From assembly GCA_900766655.1 (NCBI GenBank), contig CAAFWE010000215.1, forward strand, positions 1-16,747: a stretch of 16,747 bases of DNA. The letters are read 5' to 3'. The notes below the pieces were generated by a model. That model saw only the letters and a list, made by a program, of their open reading frames with translations, ran no database searches and was not told where the DNA came from. Shown piece by piece: positions 6,465 to 14,568 of the stretch; the first letter of the stretch is position 1, and each line of letters opens with the position of its first letter. The stretch is from an uncultured Alistipes sp. (GTDB lineage: Bacteria > Bacteroidota > Bacteroidia > Bacteroidales > Rikenellaceae). Position numbers and translations under genes: made by a program.

Positions 6465-7607
6465 ATGAAGAGACTTTTATTGACACTTGTGGGTATTGCG
6501 CTGATGGCCACCGCTGCTATGGCGCAGAGTGTGGCGAATTTGCCGAAGAAATTGTATTCGGGCCCTTGGAAGGCTGGTCATGTGCAGGGTATTGCGGTTG
6601 ATGCCAACCACGAATATGTCTACATCTCGTTCACGACTCTGCTCGTGAAGATGGATATGAAGGGCAATGTTGTAGGCACCGTAACTGGACTTTTGGGACA
6701 TCTCGGATGTCTCGATTTCAACGAGCAAGATGGTCGTCTCTATGGCTCGCTCGAGTATAAGAACGACTCCATCGGCAAGGGTATTATGAAGCAAGAGGGT
6801 AGCACCAAGCAACTCGAGACGGGTTTCTATGTTGCAATCTTCGATGTCAATAAAATCAACCGCTTGGGCATGAATGCCGAGCGTGACGGAGTGATGACTA
6901 CGGTGTTGCTCAAGACCGTAGTCGAGGACTACAATGCAGTTGTCAAGGGCAAGTCGGGCGAGAAGTTGCAACATCGTCACGGATGTAGTGGCTTCGATGG
7001 CATCACCTTTGGCCCATCGTTCGATGGCTCGGGCAAGTGGATGTGTACCATCGCTTACGGTATTTATGGTGACACCAAGCGCACCGACAACGACTATCAG
7101 ATTTTGTTGCAGTACGACACTGAGAAGTGGGCGAAGTATGAGTCTCCGCTCTCGCAAGATAAGATGCACAAGCGAGGCCCATCCAAACCAGACGGTAAAT
7201 ATTATGTCTTCACTGGAAATACTCGTTGGGGCGTGCAGAATCTTGAGTACTACAAGGAGAAAAATGTGTGGCTTTTGGCCTGCTATCCAGGCAAGAAACC
7301 GACATTCTCGAGCTATTCGTTCTTCTGCGTGGATGGCAATCGAGCGCCTATCGTGCGCCCTCTCTATGGCGTTGGATACGAGAAGGTTGGCCCTGTAGTT
7401 TGGTTTGCCAATGCTGGTAGAAGCGACCGCAAAGACCTCGATGTGCGTGGTTGGCAGAAGCAGGGTGGCGAGTTCGGTATGCACTCGTTGGGCAATGGCT
7501 ATTTCTACATTGCCACCGCCTCGAAGAGTGCCGAGGGTAAATCGGCAACGCTCCACCTTGCCCGCTTTGTTGGCAAGCGTTACCAAGTGTTCGAAATGGT
7601 TGAGTAA
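6465..7607 (+). CDS. Exported protein of unknown function, possibly beta-propeller-like
   Basis: I use ATG 6465 because it gives a clear signal peptide (residues 1-20, ending AMA-Q) and follows the previous stop by 7 bases; upstream in-frame starts lie inside the previous gene. The mature part is about 360 residues. Its N-terminal section has repeated strand-turn patterns such as GIAVDANHEYVYIS (42-55), then MKGNVVGTVTGL (65-76) and CLDFNEQDGRLYGSLEY (82-98), which look like beta-propeller blades, but I cannot count a full set of blades. A Cys/His-containing segment QHRHGCSGFDGITFGPSF (169-186) and a C-terminal FGMHSLGNGYFYIATASK stretch (337-354) look conserved-like. There are no obvious catalytic motifs. 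Its place between a Cys-rich membrane protein and envelope-glycan genes suggests a periplasmic role. I do not recognise a named family. Confidence 0.8.
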   Translation: MKRLLLTLVGIALMATAAMAQSVANLPKKLYSGPWKAGHVQGIAVDANHEYVYISFTTLLVKMDMKGNVVGTVTGLLGHLGCLDFNEQDGRLYGSLEYKNDSIGKGIMKQEGSTKQLETGFYVAIFDVNKINRLGMNAERDGVMTTVLLKTVVEDYNAVVKGKSGEKLQHRHGCSGFDGITFGPSFDGSGKWMCTIAYGIYGDTKRTDNDYQILLQYDTEKWAKYESPLSQDKMHKRGPSKPDGKYYVFTGNTRWGVQNLEYYKEKNVWLLACYPGKKPTFSSYSFFCVDGNRAPIVRPLYGVGYEKVGPVVWFANAGRSDRKDLDVRGWQKQGGEFGMHSLGNGYFYIATASKSAEGKSATLHLARFVGKRYQVFEMVE

Positions 7608-7618
7608 AGAGCTGTTTT

Positions 7619-8587
7619 ATGGCACGCTACGACGAGGTATTTTCGATATCCTCCGACGCTGAGTTCGAGCGCGAGGCATTGCGTCTGTTTCGCTACCAAG
7701 CGGAGCATTGCGCCCCGTATGCCGAATATCTGCGCCTTATCGGAGTCGAGCCTTCGATGGTAGATCGCATCGAGGCTATACCGATGTTGCCGATAGAGCT
7801 CTTCAAGAGTCACAAAGTCTATTGTGGCGAGGAGGCTCCGCAGATGGTCTTTACCTCGAGTGCCACAACGGGTATGGTGCAGTCGCGCCATTATGTCGAG
7901 GATTTGGAGCTCTATGAACGCTCCTTCACCGAGGCATTTCGCCACTTCTATGGCGAGCCTAAGGAGTGCAGTATCTACGCTCTCTTGCCATCCTACCTCG
8001 AGAGGGAGGGCTCTTCGCTGGTCTATATGGCCGAGCGACTCATTGCCCAGAGCGGTGGCGGAGGCTTCTATCTCAATGACTACGAGAAGCTACTCACCGA
8101 TATGTCGCGCGACTACAATCCGAAGATTCTGCTCGGTGTGACCTATGCTCTGCTCGACTTGGCAGAGAACTATGCTCCGCGTCTCGACCATACCGTAGTG
8201 ATGGAGACTGGTGGAATGAAGGGACGACGCAAGGAGTTGCCAAAGAGCGAGTTGCATAGAATGCTCTGCTCGGCATTTGGCGTGGAGAAGATACACTCGG
8301 AGTATGGTATGGCCGAGCTTATGTCGCAGGCATACTCTTTCGGTGATGGCATCTTCCGTACCCCTCGATGGATGAAGGTGCTGGTGCGCGATGTGAACAA
8401 TCCATTTGCGCGTCTTGCGGCAGGTCGTCGTGGAGGTTTGGATATAATCGATTTGGCAAACCGCTCTTCGTGCGCTTTTATTGCCACGCAGGATGTGGGC
8501 ATTCGCTACGAGGATGGCTCATTCCGCATCGAAGGACGCATTTCGCAGAGCGATATACGAGGTTGTAACCTATTGGTACAGATTTAG
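7619..8587 (+). CDS. LuxE-like acyl-adenylating enzyme (acyl-protein synthetase family)
   Basis: The 322-residue product matches the LuxE/PaaK-type branch of ANL adenylating enzymes, which activate a carboxylic acid as acyl-AMP and pass it to a thiol. Visible motifs are the Ser/Thr-rich ATP loop FTSSATTG (78-85), the adenine-side motif SEYGMAE (227-233), the beta-rich hinge area GGLDIIDLAN (272-281) with ATQDVGIRYEDG (289-300), and EGRISQSDIRGC (305-316). C316 is seven residues from the C-terminus, similar to the acyl-accepting cysteine near the end of LuxE. There is no reductase (LuxC) or transferase (LuxD) nearby, so bioluminescence-type aldehyde synthesis is unlikely. It starts 11 bases after the previous gene and ends 2 bases before the licD-like gene, which points to acylation or activation of an envelope glycan component. 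The acyl substrate is unknown. Confidence 0.85.
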   Translation: MARYDEVFSISSDAEFEREALRLFRYQAEHCAPYAEYLRLIGVEPSMVDRIEAIPMLPIELFKSHKVYCGEEAPQMVFTSSATTGMVQSRHYVEDLELYERSFTEAFRHFYGEPKECSIYALLPSYLEREGSSLVYMAERLIAQSGGGGFYLNDYEKLLTDMSRDYNPKILLGVTYALLDLAENYAPRLDHTVVMETGGMKGRRKELPKSELHRMLCSAFGVEKIHSEYGMAELMSQAYSFGDGIFRTPRWMKVLVRDVNNPFARLAAGRRGGLDIIDLANRSSCAFIATQDVGIRYEDGSFRIEGRISQSDIRGCNLLVQI

Positions 8588-8589
8588 TT

Positions 8590-9432
8590 ATGAAATACGC
8601 ACAAGAAGATTTGCAACGACTCCACAGCGAGCTCTATGCCACACTTGCCGAGATTATTCGTGTCTGCGAGGTGTGCAAGATTCCCTATTTCATTCAGGGT
8701 GGGTCAGCTATCGGTGCGCTCTACAACAAGGGCATTGTGCCTTGGGATGACGATATCGATGTAGGTATGTTGCGTGAGGACTACGAGCGTTTTTTGCGTG
8801 AAGCACCTCACCACCTCTCGTCGGATTACTTCTTGGAGTGTTTTGCAAGCGAGAAAAATACGCCATTCTACTTTGCGAAGCTCAAGCGCAACAATACGCT
8901 CTTTGTCGAGGAGATTTGGCGACATATGGATATTCACCACGGTATTTTTGTCGATATCTTCCCATACGACTGCATTCCCGATAATCCTCTGCTCGAGCGA
9001 CTACACCGCTTTGCAGCAAAGTTCTGGATTAACTGCTTTATGGGCAAGGAGGTGTGGCTCTGGCAACACTGTGGCAAATGTGCCATCGACGAGCCATTGC
9101 CAAAGTCGTGGCTTGGATGCGCTGCCATTCGCCTGGTCACAGCGTTGATGTCGCGCGAGGCAATCTACCACAAGATGAATCGTGTGCTTGGTCGTTATAA
9201 TGGATGCAATACCAAGCGTGTAAATATAGTAAGAATGCCTAAGGATCAGATTCCGAAGTCAGATATCGAGAGTGCTGTCGAGATGGAGTTTGGCGGTATG
9301 ATGGTGCGAGTGCCACGCAATGTCGAGGACTATTTGCGCCACCACTACCCGAATCTGCGTCCCGTACTGCCCGAAGAGGAGCAGATTAACCACGCACCAT
9401 ACAAGTTGTCGTTCGATACTACCAAAGAGTAA
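8590..9432 (+). CDS. LicD-family phosphotransferase
   Basis: The 280-residue product carries the LicD core: FIQGGSAIGALYNKGIVPW (34-52) followed at once by DDDIDVGM (53-60), a nucleotidyltransferase-like GG...DDDxD metal site, then HHGIFVDIFPYDCIP (116-130) and the C-terminal FGGMMVRVPRNVEDYL (234-249) and HAPYKLSF segments. LicD proteins transfer phosphocholine, or in other members phospho-polyols, from a CDP-activated donor to a glycan. No membrane segment or signal peptide is visible, so it should act at the cytoplasmic face. It starts 2 bases after the LuxE-like gene and its TAA overlaps the ATG of the next glycosyltransferase by one base, which implies coupled translation. No choline kinase or CTP transferase (LicA/LicC) is present here, so the head group is not known. 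Confidence 0.92.
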   Translation: MKYAQEDLQRLHSELYATLAEIIRVCEVCKIPYFIQGGSAIGALYNKGIVPWDDDIDVGMLREDYERFLREAPHHLSSDYFLECFASEKNTPFYFAKLKRNNTLFVEEIWRHMDIHHGIFVDIFPYDCIPDNPLLERLHRFAAKFWINCFMGKEVWLWQHCGKCAIDEPLPKSWLGCAAIRLVTALMSREAIYHKMNRVLGRYNGCNTKRVNIVRMPKDQIPKSDIESAVEMEFGGMMVRVPRNVEDYLRHHYPNLRPVLPEEEQINHAPYKLSFDTTKE

Positions 9433-10502
9433 TGAAGCTGCTTTCAATCATAGTCCCAGCCTACAATATGGAGGCCTACATCTCGCAATGCATCGACTCG
9501 GTGTTGCGCACCCCATCGTTGGCTGCAGTCGAGATTGTGGTGGTGAATGATGGTAGCAAGGATCGCACCTCGCGTATAGCGCACGAATATGCCGATAGGT
9601 TTAGCGATACGGTGCGAGTTATCGACAAACCAAATGGCAACTATGGCTCGACCATCAATGCCGCATTGTCGAAGGTGCGAGGCGAGTATGTGAAGATTCT
9701 CGATGCGGACGATAGCTTCGATGGCTCGCGTGTGGCCGATTTTCTCGCCTTTCTGCGCAAGATGAAGGGTGTGGATATGGTGGTTTCGCCATTTGTTGAG
9801 GTTGTCGGAGGCAAGGAGCGTAGGGTAGAGTACAATCTCTATGCTCGCAAGGTCTACGAATATGCCAAGCAGTACGATATAGAGAAGGTATTCGAGGATG
9901 GCGCAATCCGCTTCTTTATGATGCACGGAGTATGCTATCGCACCGAACTGCTGCGTTCGATGGGCTATCGCCAAACCGAGGGTATCTCCTACACCGATCA
10001 GGAGTGGGTATTCTATCCTCTGTTCAAGGTGCAGACGGTGGCTTTTGCCGATATTCCGCTCTACCGCTACAACCTCTCACGCGAGGGACAGACTATGGAT
10101 GCAAAGGTGCAGATGCGTAGTCTCTCGCAGTTGGTGGCTCTGACCGAGGCATTGGCGCAATATTTTGTGGCTTACTCTCGCTCGATAGAGTCGCCTTCGC
10201 GCGTGAACTTTCTGCGCAATGTGGTGGCAGACCGTATGCGTATCGTCTATCGCAAGTATCTGCTTCTGATGAACGATGCCGACTTTGCAGCAAGCGATTT
10301 TGTGATGGTCGATGCTCGACTCGATTGCCTTGCCAAGCAGTGTCGAATAGCGGAGTTGCAGGTGCCTGTCAACAACCTTTTCAAGGTCGATTTGCTTGGT
10401 TATTGGCGTGCGAAAGGTCGCAGACATAGGTCGAGTACAAGAGTGCTTTTGCAACTCGTCGACAGTTTTATGGTCTGGGGTTATTCGTTGATTTTCAAAT
10501 AG
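9432..10502 (+). CDS. Family 2 glycosyltransferase
   Basis: The 356-residue product has a GT-A fold of family GT2: N-terminal LSIIVPAYNMEAYISQCIDS (4-23), VEIVVVNDGSKDRTSRIA (33-50), a KPNGNYGSTINAAL segment (66-79) and the metal-binding DADD (91-94) after GEYVKIL. A TDQEW motif (188-192) fits the catalytic-base/acceptor region seen as ED or DQEW in such enzymes. The last 100 residues are helical and lack a clear membrane span. GT2 enzymes of this kind add one sugar from a nucleotide donor to a lipid or glycan acceptor; the donor cannot be predicted. Its first base overlaps the licD-like stop codon, so the two proteins likely work on the same molecule. Confidence 0.92.
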   Translation: MKLLSIIVPAYNMEAYISQCIDSVLRTPSLAAVEIVVVNDGSKDRTSRIAHEYADRFSDTVRVIDKPNGNYGSTINAALSKVRGEYVKILDADDSFDGSRVADFLAFLRKMKGVDMVVSPFVEVVGGKERRVEYNLYARKVYEYAKQYDIEKVFEDGAIRFFMMHGVCYRTELLRSMGYRQTEGISYTDQEWVFYPLFKVQTVAFADIPLYRYNLSREGQTMDAKVQMRSLSQLVALTEALAQYFVAYSRSIESPSRVNFLRNVVADRMRIVYRKYLLLMNDADFAASDFVMVDARLDCLAKQCRIAELQVPVNNLFKVDLLGYWRAKGRRHRSSTRVLLQLVDSFMVWGYSLIFK

Positions 10503-10528
10503 ATAAAATACAATAAAACTAAATCGAT

Positions 10529-11329
10529 ATGAAGAAATTTATCATCTTTTCATTGGTGCTCATCTGCTCGGTAGCAGTATCGGCACAGCAGAAATTCAAT
10601 TGGCACAAGAACTGTGTAGTCGCTCATCGTGGAGCTTGGAAGGAGAAGGGTATTCCGCAAAATTCTATCGCTTCGTGGCGTGAGGCGGTGCGCTTGGGTG
10701 TTCGTGGCTCGGAGTGTGATGTTCACATCACTGCCGATGACTCGCTGATTGTATTCCACAACCTCACCCATCACGGTTTGGTGCTTAAGGAGAGCAAGTA
10801 TGCCGATTTGATGAAGTATCCGCTCAAGAATGGCGAGAGAATACCTACATTTCGTGAGTATCTCGCAGAGGTCGTGAAGCAGAATCGCACCAAATTGATT
10901 GTCGATGTCAAGACGATGATTTCTGACGAATACTCGCTGCGTCTCTCGAAGGAGATTGTTCGCGTCATCAACGAGATGGGGGCAATGGAGTGGTGTGAGT
11001 TCCTCGGCTCGAATATCAAGGCTCTGCAGTATCTGCAGGAGACTACAGGCAAGCGAGTGCAGTATCTGGGCAAGTGGCGCGAGGAGATTCCTGAAATGCA
11101 CCCAGACAATGTCTTTGCCAACGGATTCAAGGCTGTAGATTATCAGAATATCTTCTATTTTGCTCATCCCGAGTGGATTAAGACATTCAAGAAGCACAAG
11201 ATATACCTCAATGCCTGGACCGTCAATAAGGAGGAGGATATGGATTGGTTTATCAAGAATAAGTTCGATGCCATCACCACCGACTATCCAGCTATGTTGC
11301 TCAAGAAGTTAAACTACCAAAATAAATAG
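10529..11329 (+). CDS. Exported glycerophosphodiester phosphodiesterase
   Basis: The 266-residue product has a signal peptide (1-19, VSA-Q) and a GDPD TIM barrel. Catalytic landmarks are VAHRGAW (31-37, with H33 and R34), PQNSIASW (43-50), the metal pair in GSECDVHITADDS (60-72, E62 and D64), H77 in FHN (the family more often has HD), K128 in VDVK, and the closing LNAWTVN (227-233) and DAITTDYP (247-254). The family cleaves glycerophosphodiesters such as glycerophosphocholine to glycerol-3-phosphate and an alcohol. Export to the periplasm or beyond suggests scavenging or glycan/lipid trimming. It follows the glycosyltransferase by 26 bases and precedes the AddB-like gene by 7. The gap has no clear promoter. 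The H77-N78 variant lies next to, not at, the key histidine, so activity is likely. Confidence 0.93.
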   Translation: MKKFIIFSLVLICSVAVSAQQKFNWHKNCVVAHRGAWKEKGIPQNSIASWREAVRLGVRGSECDVHITADDSLIVFHNLTHHGLVLKESKYADLMKYPLKNGERIPTFREYLAEVVKQNRTKLIVDVKTMISDEYSLRLSKEIVRVINEMGAMEWCEFLGSNIKALQYLQETTGKRVQYLGKWREEIPEMHPDNVFANGFKAVDYQNIFYFAHPEWIKTFKKHKIYLNAWTVNKEEDMDWFIKNKFDAITTDYPAMLLKKLNYQNK

Positions 11330-11336
11330 TTACTAA

Positions 11337-14273
11337 ATGAAGAGTTTTATCGATGAGGTTGCACAGCGACTCTACGAAAAATATGGGGGCGATCTTTCAT
11401 CGTTGACTATTATTGTCCCATCCAAGCGTGCTCGACTATTCTTCAGCGAGGCGTTGGTGCGAATTGCGAAAACACCTCTGTGGGAGCCACAGTTTGTCTC
11501 CATCGACGATATTATGACCACGCTCTCGGGCGGAGTGCGCAAGGCCGATAAGTTGCGCCTCGTTGCCGAGCTGTTCAATATCTACAAAAAATACTCGAAG
11601 GAGGATTTCGATCAGTTCTATCATTGGGGCGAGATGTTGGTTGCCGACTTCGATATGATAGATAAGTATATGGTCGACGCCATTCAGCTCTACACCAACA
11701 TTCGCGATTTGAAGGAGATTGAGTCGAAGATAGACTATCTCACAGACGAACAAATCGAGCTGATAAACCGATTTTGGAACACCATATCGGGCAAAGGGTC
11801 TGTCGATTCGTCGGCCAAGAGAGATTTCTTGGAGGTGTGGAATGCCCTCGGAAACATCTATACCGAGTATCGTGAGCGTCTGCTCTCCATCAATATGGGT
11901 TATAGCGGATTGATCTATCGCAGAGCAGCAGAAAGGGTGGAGAGTGGCGAAGCCTCTCTTGCCGAGGGTGCTAAATATGTCTGCGCTGGTTTCAATGCGC
12001 TCACCGAGTGCGAGTATCGTGTATTGAAGCGATTCAGCGAGCAAGGTCAAGTGGAGTTCTTCTGGGACTACGACAACTACTATGTCGAGAACGAAAGCCA
12101 GGAGGCAGGTCGATTCATTCGCAACAACCTCAAATTGGGTGGCGAGAGTGGCATCACGCACGACAATTTCCAAAATGTTAAGTCGATAAATGTGCTCTCT
12201 ACATCGTCGAATGTAGCTCAGTGTCAGAGCGTTGTTAAGATTCTTGAGGATATTCTCGAGGAGCAAGGCACGCTCGATAAGAGTACTGCCATTGTGCTTA
12301 CCGACGAGAATCTGCTTATGCCGCTGCTCTATGCCTTGCCCGAAAAATTCAAGGTTAGTGTGGATGAGGAGGGGCGCAAAACCGAGCTCATCAATGTTAC
12401 GATGGGTTATCCGCTTCGCAATACTCTTGCCTACACCTTTGTTGAGCGTCTGCTCGAGTTGCAGAAGCACGCCAAAATTGGCGATAATGGCGAGCCTACA
12501 TTCTACCATGTCGATGTTGAGGGACTCTTGGCACACCCTTATGTGGCAACATCCAATACATCGGAGTATTTGTCACTGCGTAGCGATATTGTCAAGCGTC
12601 GACTCTTCCAAGTACCGCAATCGATGGTTGCTAAGAATGCATTGCTCGAGCTTATCTTTAGCCGTCCAACCGATTGGGAGTCTCACTCGAAGTATATTCT
12701 CGATGTGATTCACGCCATTTCGCAGTTGGGTGTCGACGGAGGCGAGTGTACCTATCGTGTCGAGTTCTTGTCGGCAGTCTACGATGCCCTCAATAAGTTG
12801 CATAACATTGTAACCAAGTGTGGCACAGAGATTTCGCTCGATATATATCGTTCGTTGGTGCGTCGTCATCTGCAATCTGAGCGAGTGCCATTTACGGGCG
12901 AACCATTGCGAGGTGTGCAGATTATGGGTATCCTCGAGACGCGAAATCTCGATTTCAAGAATGTGATTCTGCTCTCGATGACCGATAACAACTTCCCTGG
13001 TAGCAAGTCAAACGATAAATCCTTCATTCCGTATGCTCTGCGTTACGGATTCAAGATTCCTACGGTCGAGCATCACGAGGGTGTCTATGCCTACTATTTC
13101 TATCGTCTGATTCAACGAGCCGAGAATCTCTATATGCTCTATTCGTCGTCATCCGACGAAAAGAGTACAGGCGAGCCGAGTCGTTACATCCGTCAATTGG
13201 AGTATGAGACCGACCGCAAGATTAACTTTACGAATGTGAGTGTTGAGGTCTCGCTCTCGGGCGAAAAGGTGATTAGCATACCAAAGAGTGATGAGGTCTA
13301 CGCTAAACTCCTTCGTTATAGTGTCGAGCACGCAGGCGATGATGTCAAGTGCGCACTCTCGCCAACCGCATTATCCACATATGTGAGTTGCCCGTTGCGC
13401 TTCTATCTCAATGTTGTGGAGTTGCTCCGCACCGAGGAGGAACTCGAAAGCGAGGTTGATAATCTTACCTTCGGAAGGATTTTCCACGATGCAGCCGACA
13501 AATTCTATGAAAAACACCTTCTCGGGTGCGACGAAAACCCTGCTGTAGTGCTCTCGCGAAAGGAGGTCCAAAACGATGTTAAACGCTGTGTGAATGAGGC
13601 TATTACGAAAATTTACTTCGGTTTGAAGGAGGGCACTGCAATGCCGAAATTGAGTGGCGAGTTGATAATCATTCACAAGATTATCGTCGAATATCTCCGT
13701 TCCAATTTGCTCGAGTATGATAGGAAGCATCCGAACTTTAGGTTAGACTCCACCGAGAACGAATTGCGAATGCAGTTGCCTATCGATGTTAATGGCGAGA
13801 AGCTGACGATAAAGTTCAGGGGAATAGCCGACCGTATCGACCGCATCGATGAGAATACGAAGCGCGTAATTGACTATAAGACGGGTGCGTGTCACCTCGA
13901 ATTTGCTCATATAGAGGGACTTTTCCACGGTCCACGCGAAAAACGCTACTCGAACATTATCAATACTTTGCTCTATTCGATGATGATTACCAAGAAGGAG
14001 CCAGGTGTAGATGTCCGCCCAGAGCTCTACTATGTAGGCGTGATGAACGACGAGCACTACGATCCGCGATTTGTGGATAGATTGCCGCGTAAGCAGGGTG
14101 AAATTTTAGATTTATACTCGCAATGCAAGGAGGAGTTCGAAAAGGAGATTTTGGCAACACTACACGAGATATTCGATCGTAATGTACCGTTTACGCAATG
14201 TAGAGATGAGAATGGTCAACGAGTCGCAAAGGTGTGCGATGTGTGTAACTACAAATCTTTGTGCAGCAAATAG
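11337..14273 (+). CDS. AddB-like PD-(D/E)XK nuclease with Fe-S cluster
   Basis: The 978-residue product resembles the AddB/RexB-type partner of an AddAB recombination helicase-nuclease. The C-terminal nuclease shows the RecB-family pattern: GRIFH with H717, D832 in GIADRID and D846-Y-K848 in VIDYKTG. The [4Fe-4S] staple of AddB is present as C685 (VSCPLRFY) plus CxxC-x5-C at C967, C970 and C976. The N-terminal two thirds has a helicase-like fold seen in VPSKRARLFFSEAL (28-41) but no GxxxxGKT Walker A loop, so it is probably not an ATPase itself. By family it would process double-strand DNA ends with an AddA helicase. No addA lies beside it; upstream is a phosphodiesterase gene 7 bases away. 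It ends the plus-strand operon before a hairpin terminator. Confidence 0.88.
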   Translation: MKSFIDEVAQRLYEKYGGDLSSLTIIVPSKRARLFFSEALVRIAKTPLWEPQFVSIDDIMTTLSGGVRKADKLRLVAELFNIYKKYSKEDFDQFYHWGEMLVADFDMIDKYMVDAIQLYTNIRDLKEIESKIDYLTDEQIELINRFWNTISGKGSVDSSAKRDFLEVWNALGNIYTEYRERLLSINMGYSGLIYRRAAERVESGEASLAEGAKYVCAGFNALTECEYRVLKRFSEQGQVEFFWDYDNYYVENESQEAGRFIRNNLKLGGESGITHDNFQNVKSINVLSTSSNVAQCQSVVKILEDILEEQGTLDKSTAIVLTDENLLMPLLYALPEKFKVSVDEEGRKTELINVTMGYPLRNTLAYTFVERLLELQKHAKIGDNGEPTFYHVDVEGLLAHPYVATSNTSEYLSLRSDIVKRRLFQVPQSMVAKNALLELIFSRPTDWESHSKYILDVIHAISQLGVDGGECTYRVEFLSAVYDALNKLHNIVTKCGTEISLDIYRSLVRRHLQSERVPFTGEPLRGVQIMGILETRNLDFKNVILLSMTDNNFPGSKSNDKSFIPYALRYGFKIPTVEHHEGVYAYYFYRLIQRAENLYMLYSSSSDEKSTGEPSRYIRQLEYETDRKINFTNVSVEVSLSGEKVISIPKSDEVYAKLLRYSVEHAGDDVKCALSPTALSTYVSCPLRFYLNVVELLRTEEELESEVDNLTFGRIFHDAADKFYEKHLLGCDENPAVVLSRKEVQNDVKRCVNEAITKIYFGLKEGTAMPKLSGELIIIHKIIVEYLRSNLLEYDRKHPNFRLDSTENELRMQLPIDVNGEKLTIKFRGIADRIDRIDENTKRVIDYKTGACHLEFAHIEGLFHGPREKRYSNIINTLLYSMMITKKEPGVDVRPELYYVGVMNDEHYDPRFVDRLPRKQGEILDLYSQCKEEFEKEILATLHEIFDRNVPFTQCRDENGQRVAKVCDVCNYKSLCSK

Positions 14274-14283
14274 AGACGAAAAT

Positions 14284-14310
14284 GGGGCGAAACTGATGAA
14301 GTTTCGCCCC
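14284..14310. terminator. Bidirectional hairpin terminator between addB-like and ferredoxin genes
   Basis: The arms GGGGCGAAACT (14284-14294) and AGTTTCGCCCC (14300-14310) form a perfect 11-base-pair stem with a 5-base loop. The plus strand continues TTGTTTT and the minus strand ATTTTCG, so both converging genes have a short T-rich tail. It lies 11 bases after the addB-like stop and 21 bases after the ferredoxin stop. Confidence 0.88.
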
Positions 14311-14330
14311 TTGTTTTGGCTTCCGTCAAA

Positions 14331-14495
14331 CTACAAGCTGATAGCCTCGGAAGGACAAACACCTGCGCACGCGCCACACTCGATACACTTGTCAGGATCG
14401 ATTACATAGATGTCGCCGGCAGTGATAGCCTCTACCGGACACTCATCGATGCAAGTACCGCACGCGATACAAGAATCTGAAATTTTGTAAGCCAT
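14331..14495 (-). CDS. 2[4Fe-4S] mini-ferredoxin
   Basis: A 54-codon gene starts with ATG at 14495 and ends with TAG at 14331. The protein has two classic cluster-binding motifs, C9-IA-C12-GT-C15-IDE-C19-P and C37-IE-C40-GA-C43-AGV-C47-P, arranged as a pseudo-twofold repeat, the fold of clostridial-type 8Fe ferredoxins. It would carry electrons in the cytoplasm, for example for pyruvate:ferredoxin oxidoreductase or hydrogenase, which suits an anaerobe. Length and motif spacing are normal. It has its own promoter on the minus strand and a shared terminator, so it is a single-gene transcript. Partner enzymes are not in the window. Confidence 0.97.
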   Translation of the reverse strand: MAYKISDSCIACGTCIDECPVEAITAGDIYVIDPDKCIECGACAGVCPSEAISL

Positions 14496-14522
14496 AATAG
14501 ATAAATTTGTTAATTAACGCTA

Positions 14523-14554
14523 CAAAGTTAAACTTATATTCTTAATTCTCCAAA
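14523..14554 (-). promoter_or_regulatory. Bacteroidetes-type -33/-7 promoter of the ferredoxin gene
   Basis: On the minus strand TTTG (14554-14551) and TAACTTTG (14530-14523) are 20 bases apart, a full consensus match. Transcription would start near 14516, leaving about 20 bases before ATG 14495. It is the best-formed promoter in the window, in keeping with an abundantly made ferredoxin. Confidence 0.78.
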
Positions 14555-14560
14555 AAATTG

Positions 14561-14568
14561 TATCTTTG
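14561..14568 (+). promoter_or_regulatory. Probable -7 box for the MBL hydrolase operon
   Basis: TATCTTTG matches TAnnTTTG and predicts a transcript start near 14575, about 24 bases before ATG 14599. No TTTG is seen 19-21 bases upstream. It lies within 10 bases of the divergent ferredoxin -33 element, so the two promoters may compete for polymerase. Confidence 0.58.

Noticed and set aside
6477..7586. 369-codon minus-strand frame opposite the exported 380-residue protein
   Set aside because: It mirrors the whole plus-strand gene, has no signal or domain, and the plus-strand frame has a signal peptide and operon spacing.
11436..12536. 366-codon minus-strand frame opposite the addB-like gene
   Set aside because: It is antisense to a gene with intact nuclease and Fe-S motifs; long open antisense frames are expected with this codon usage.
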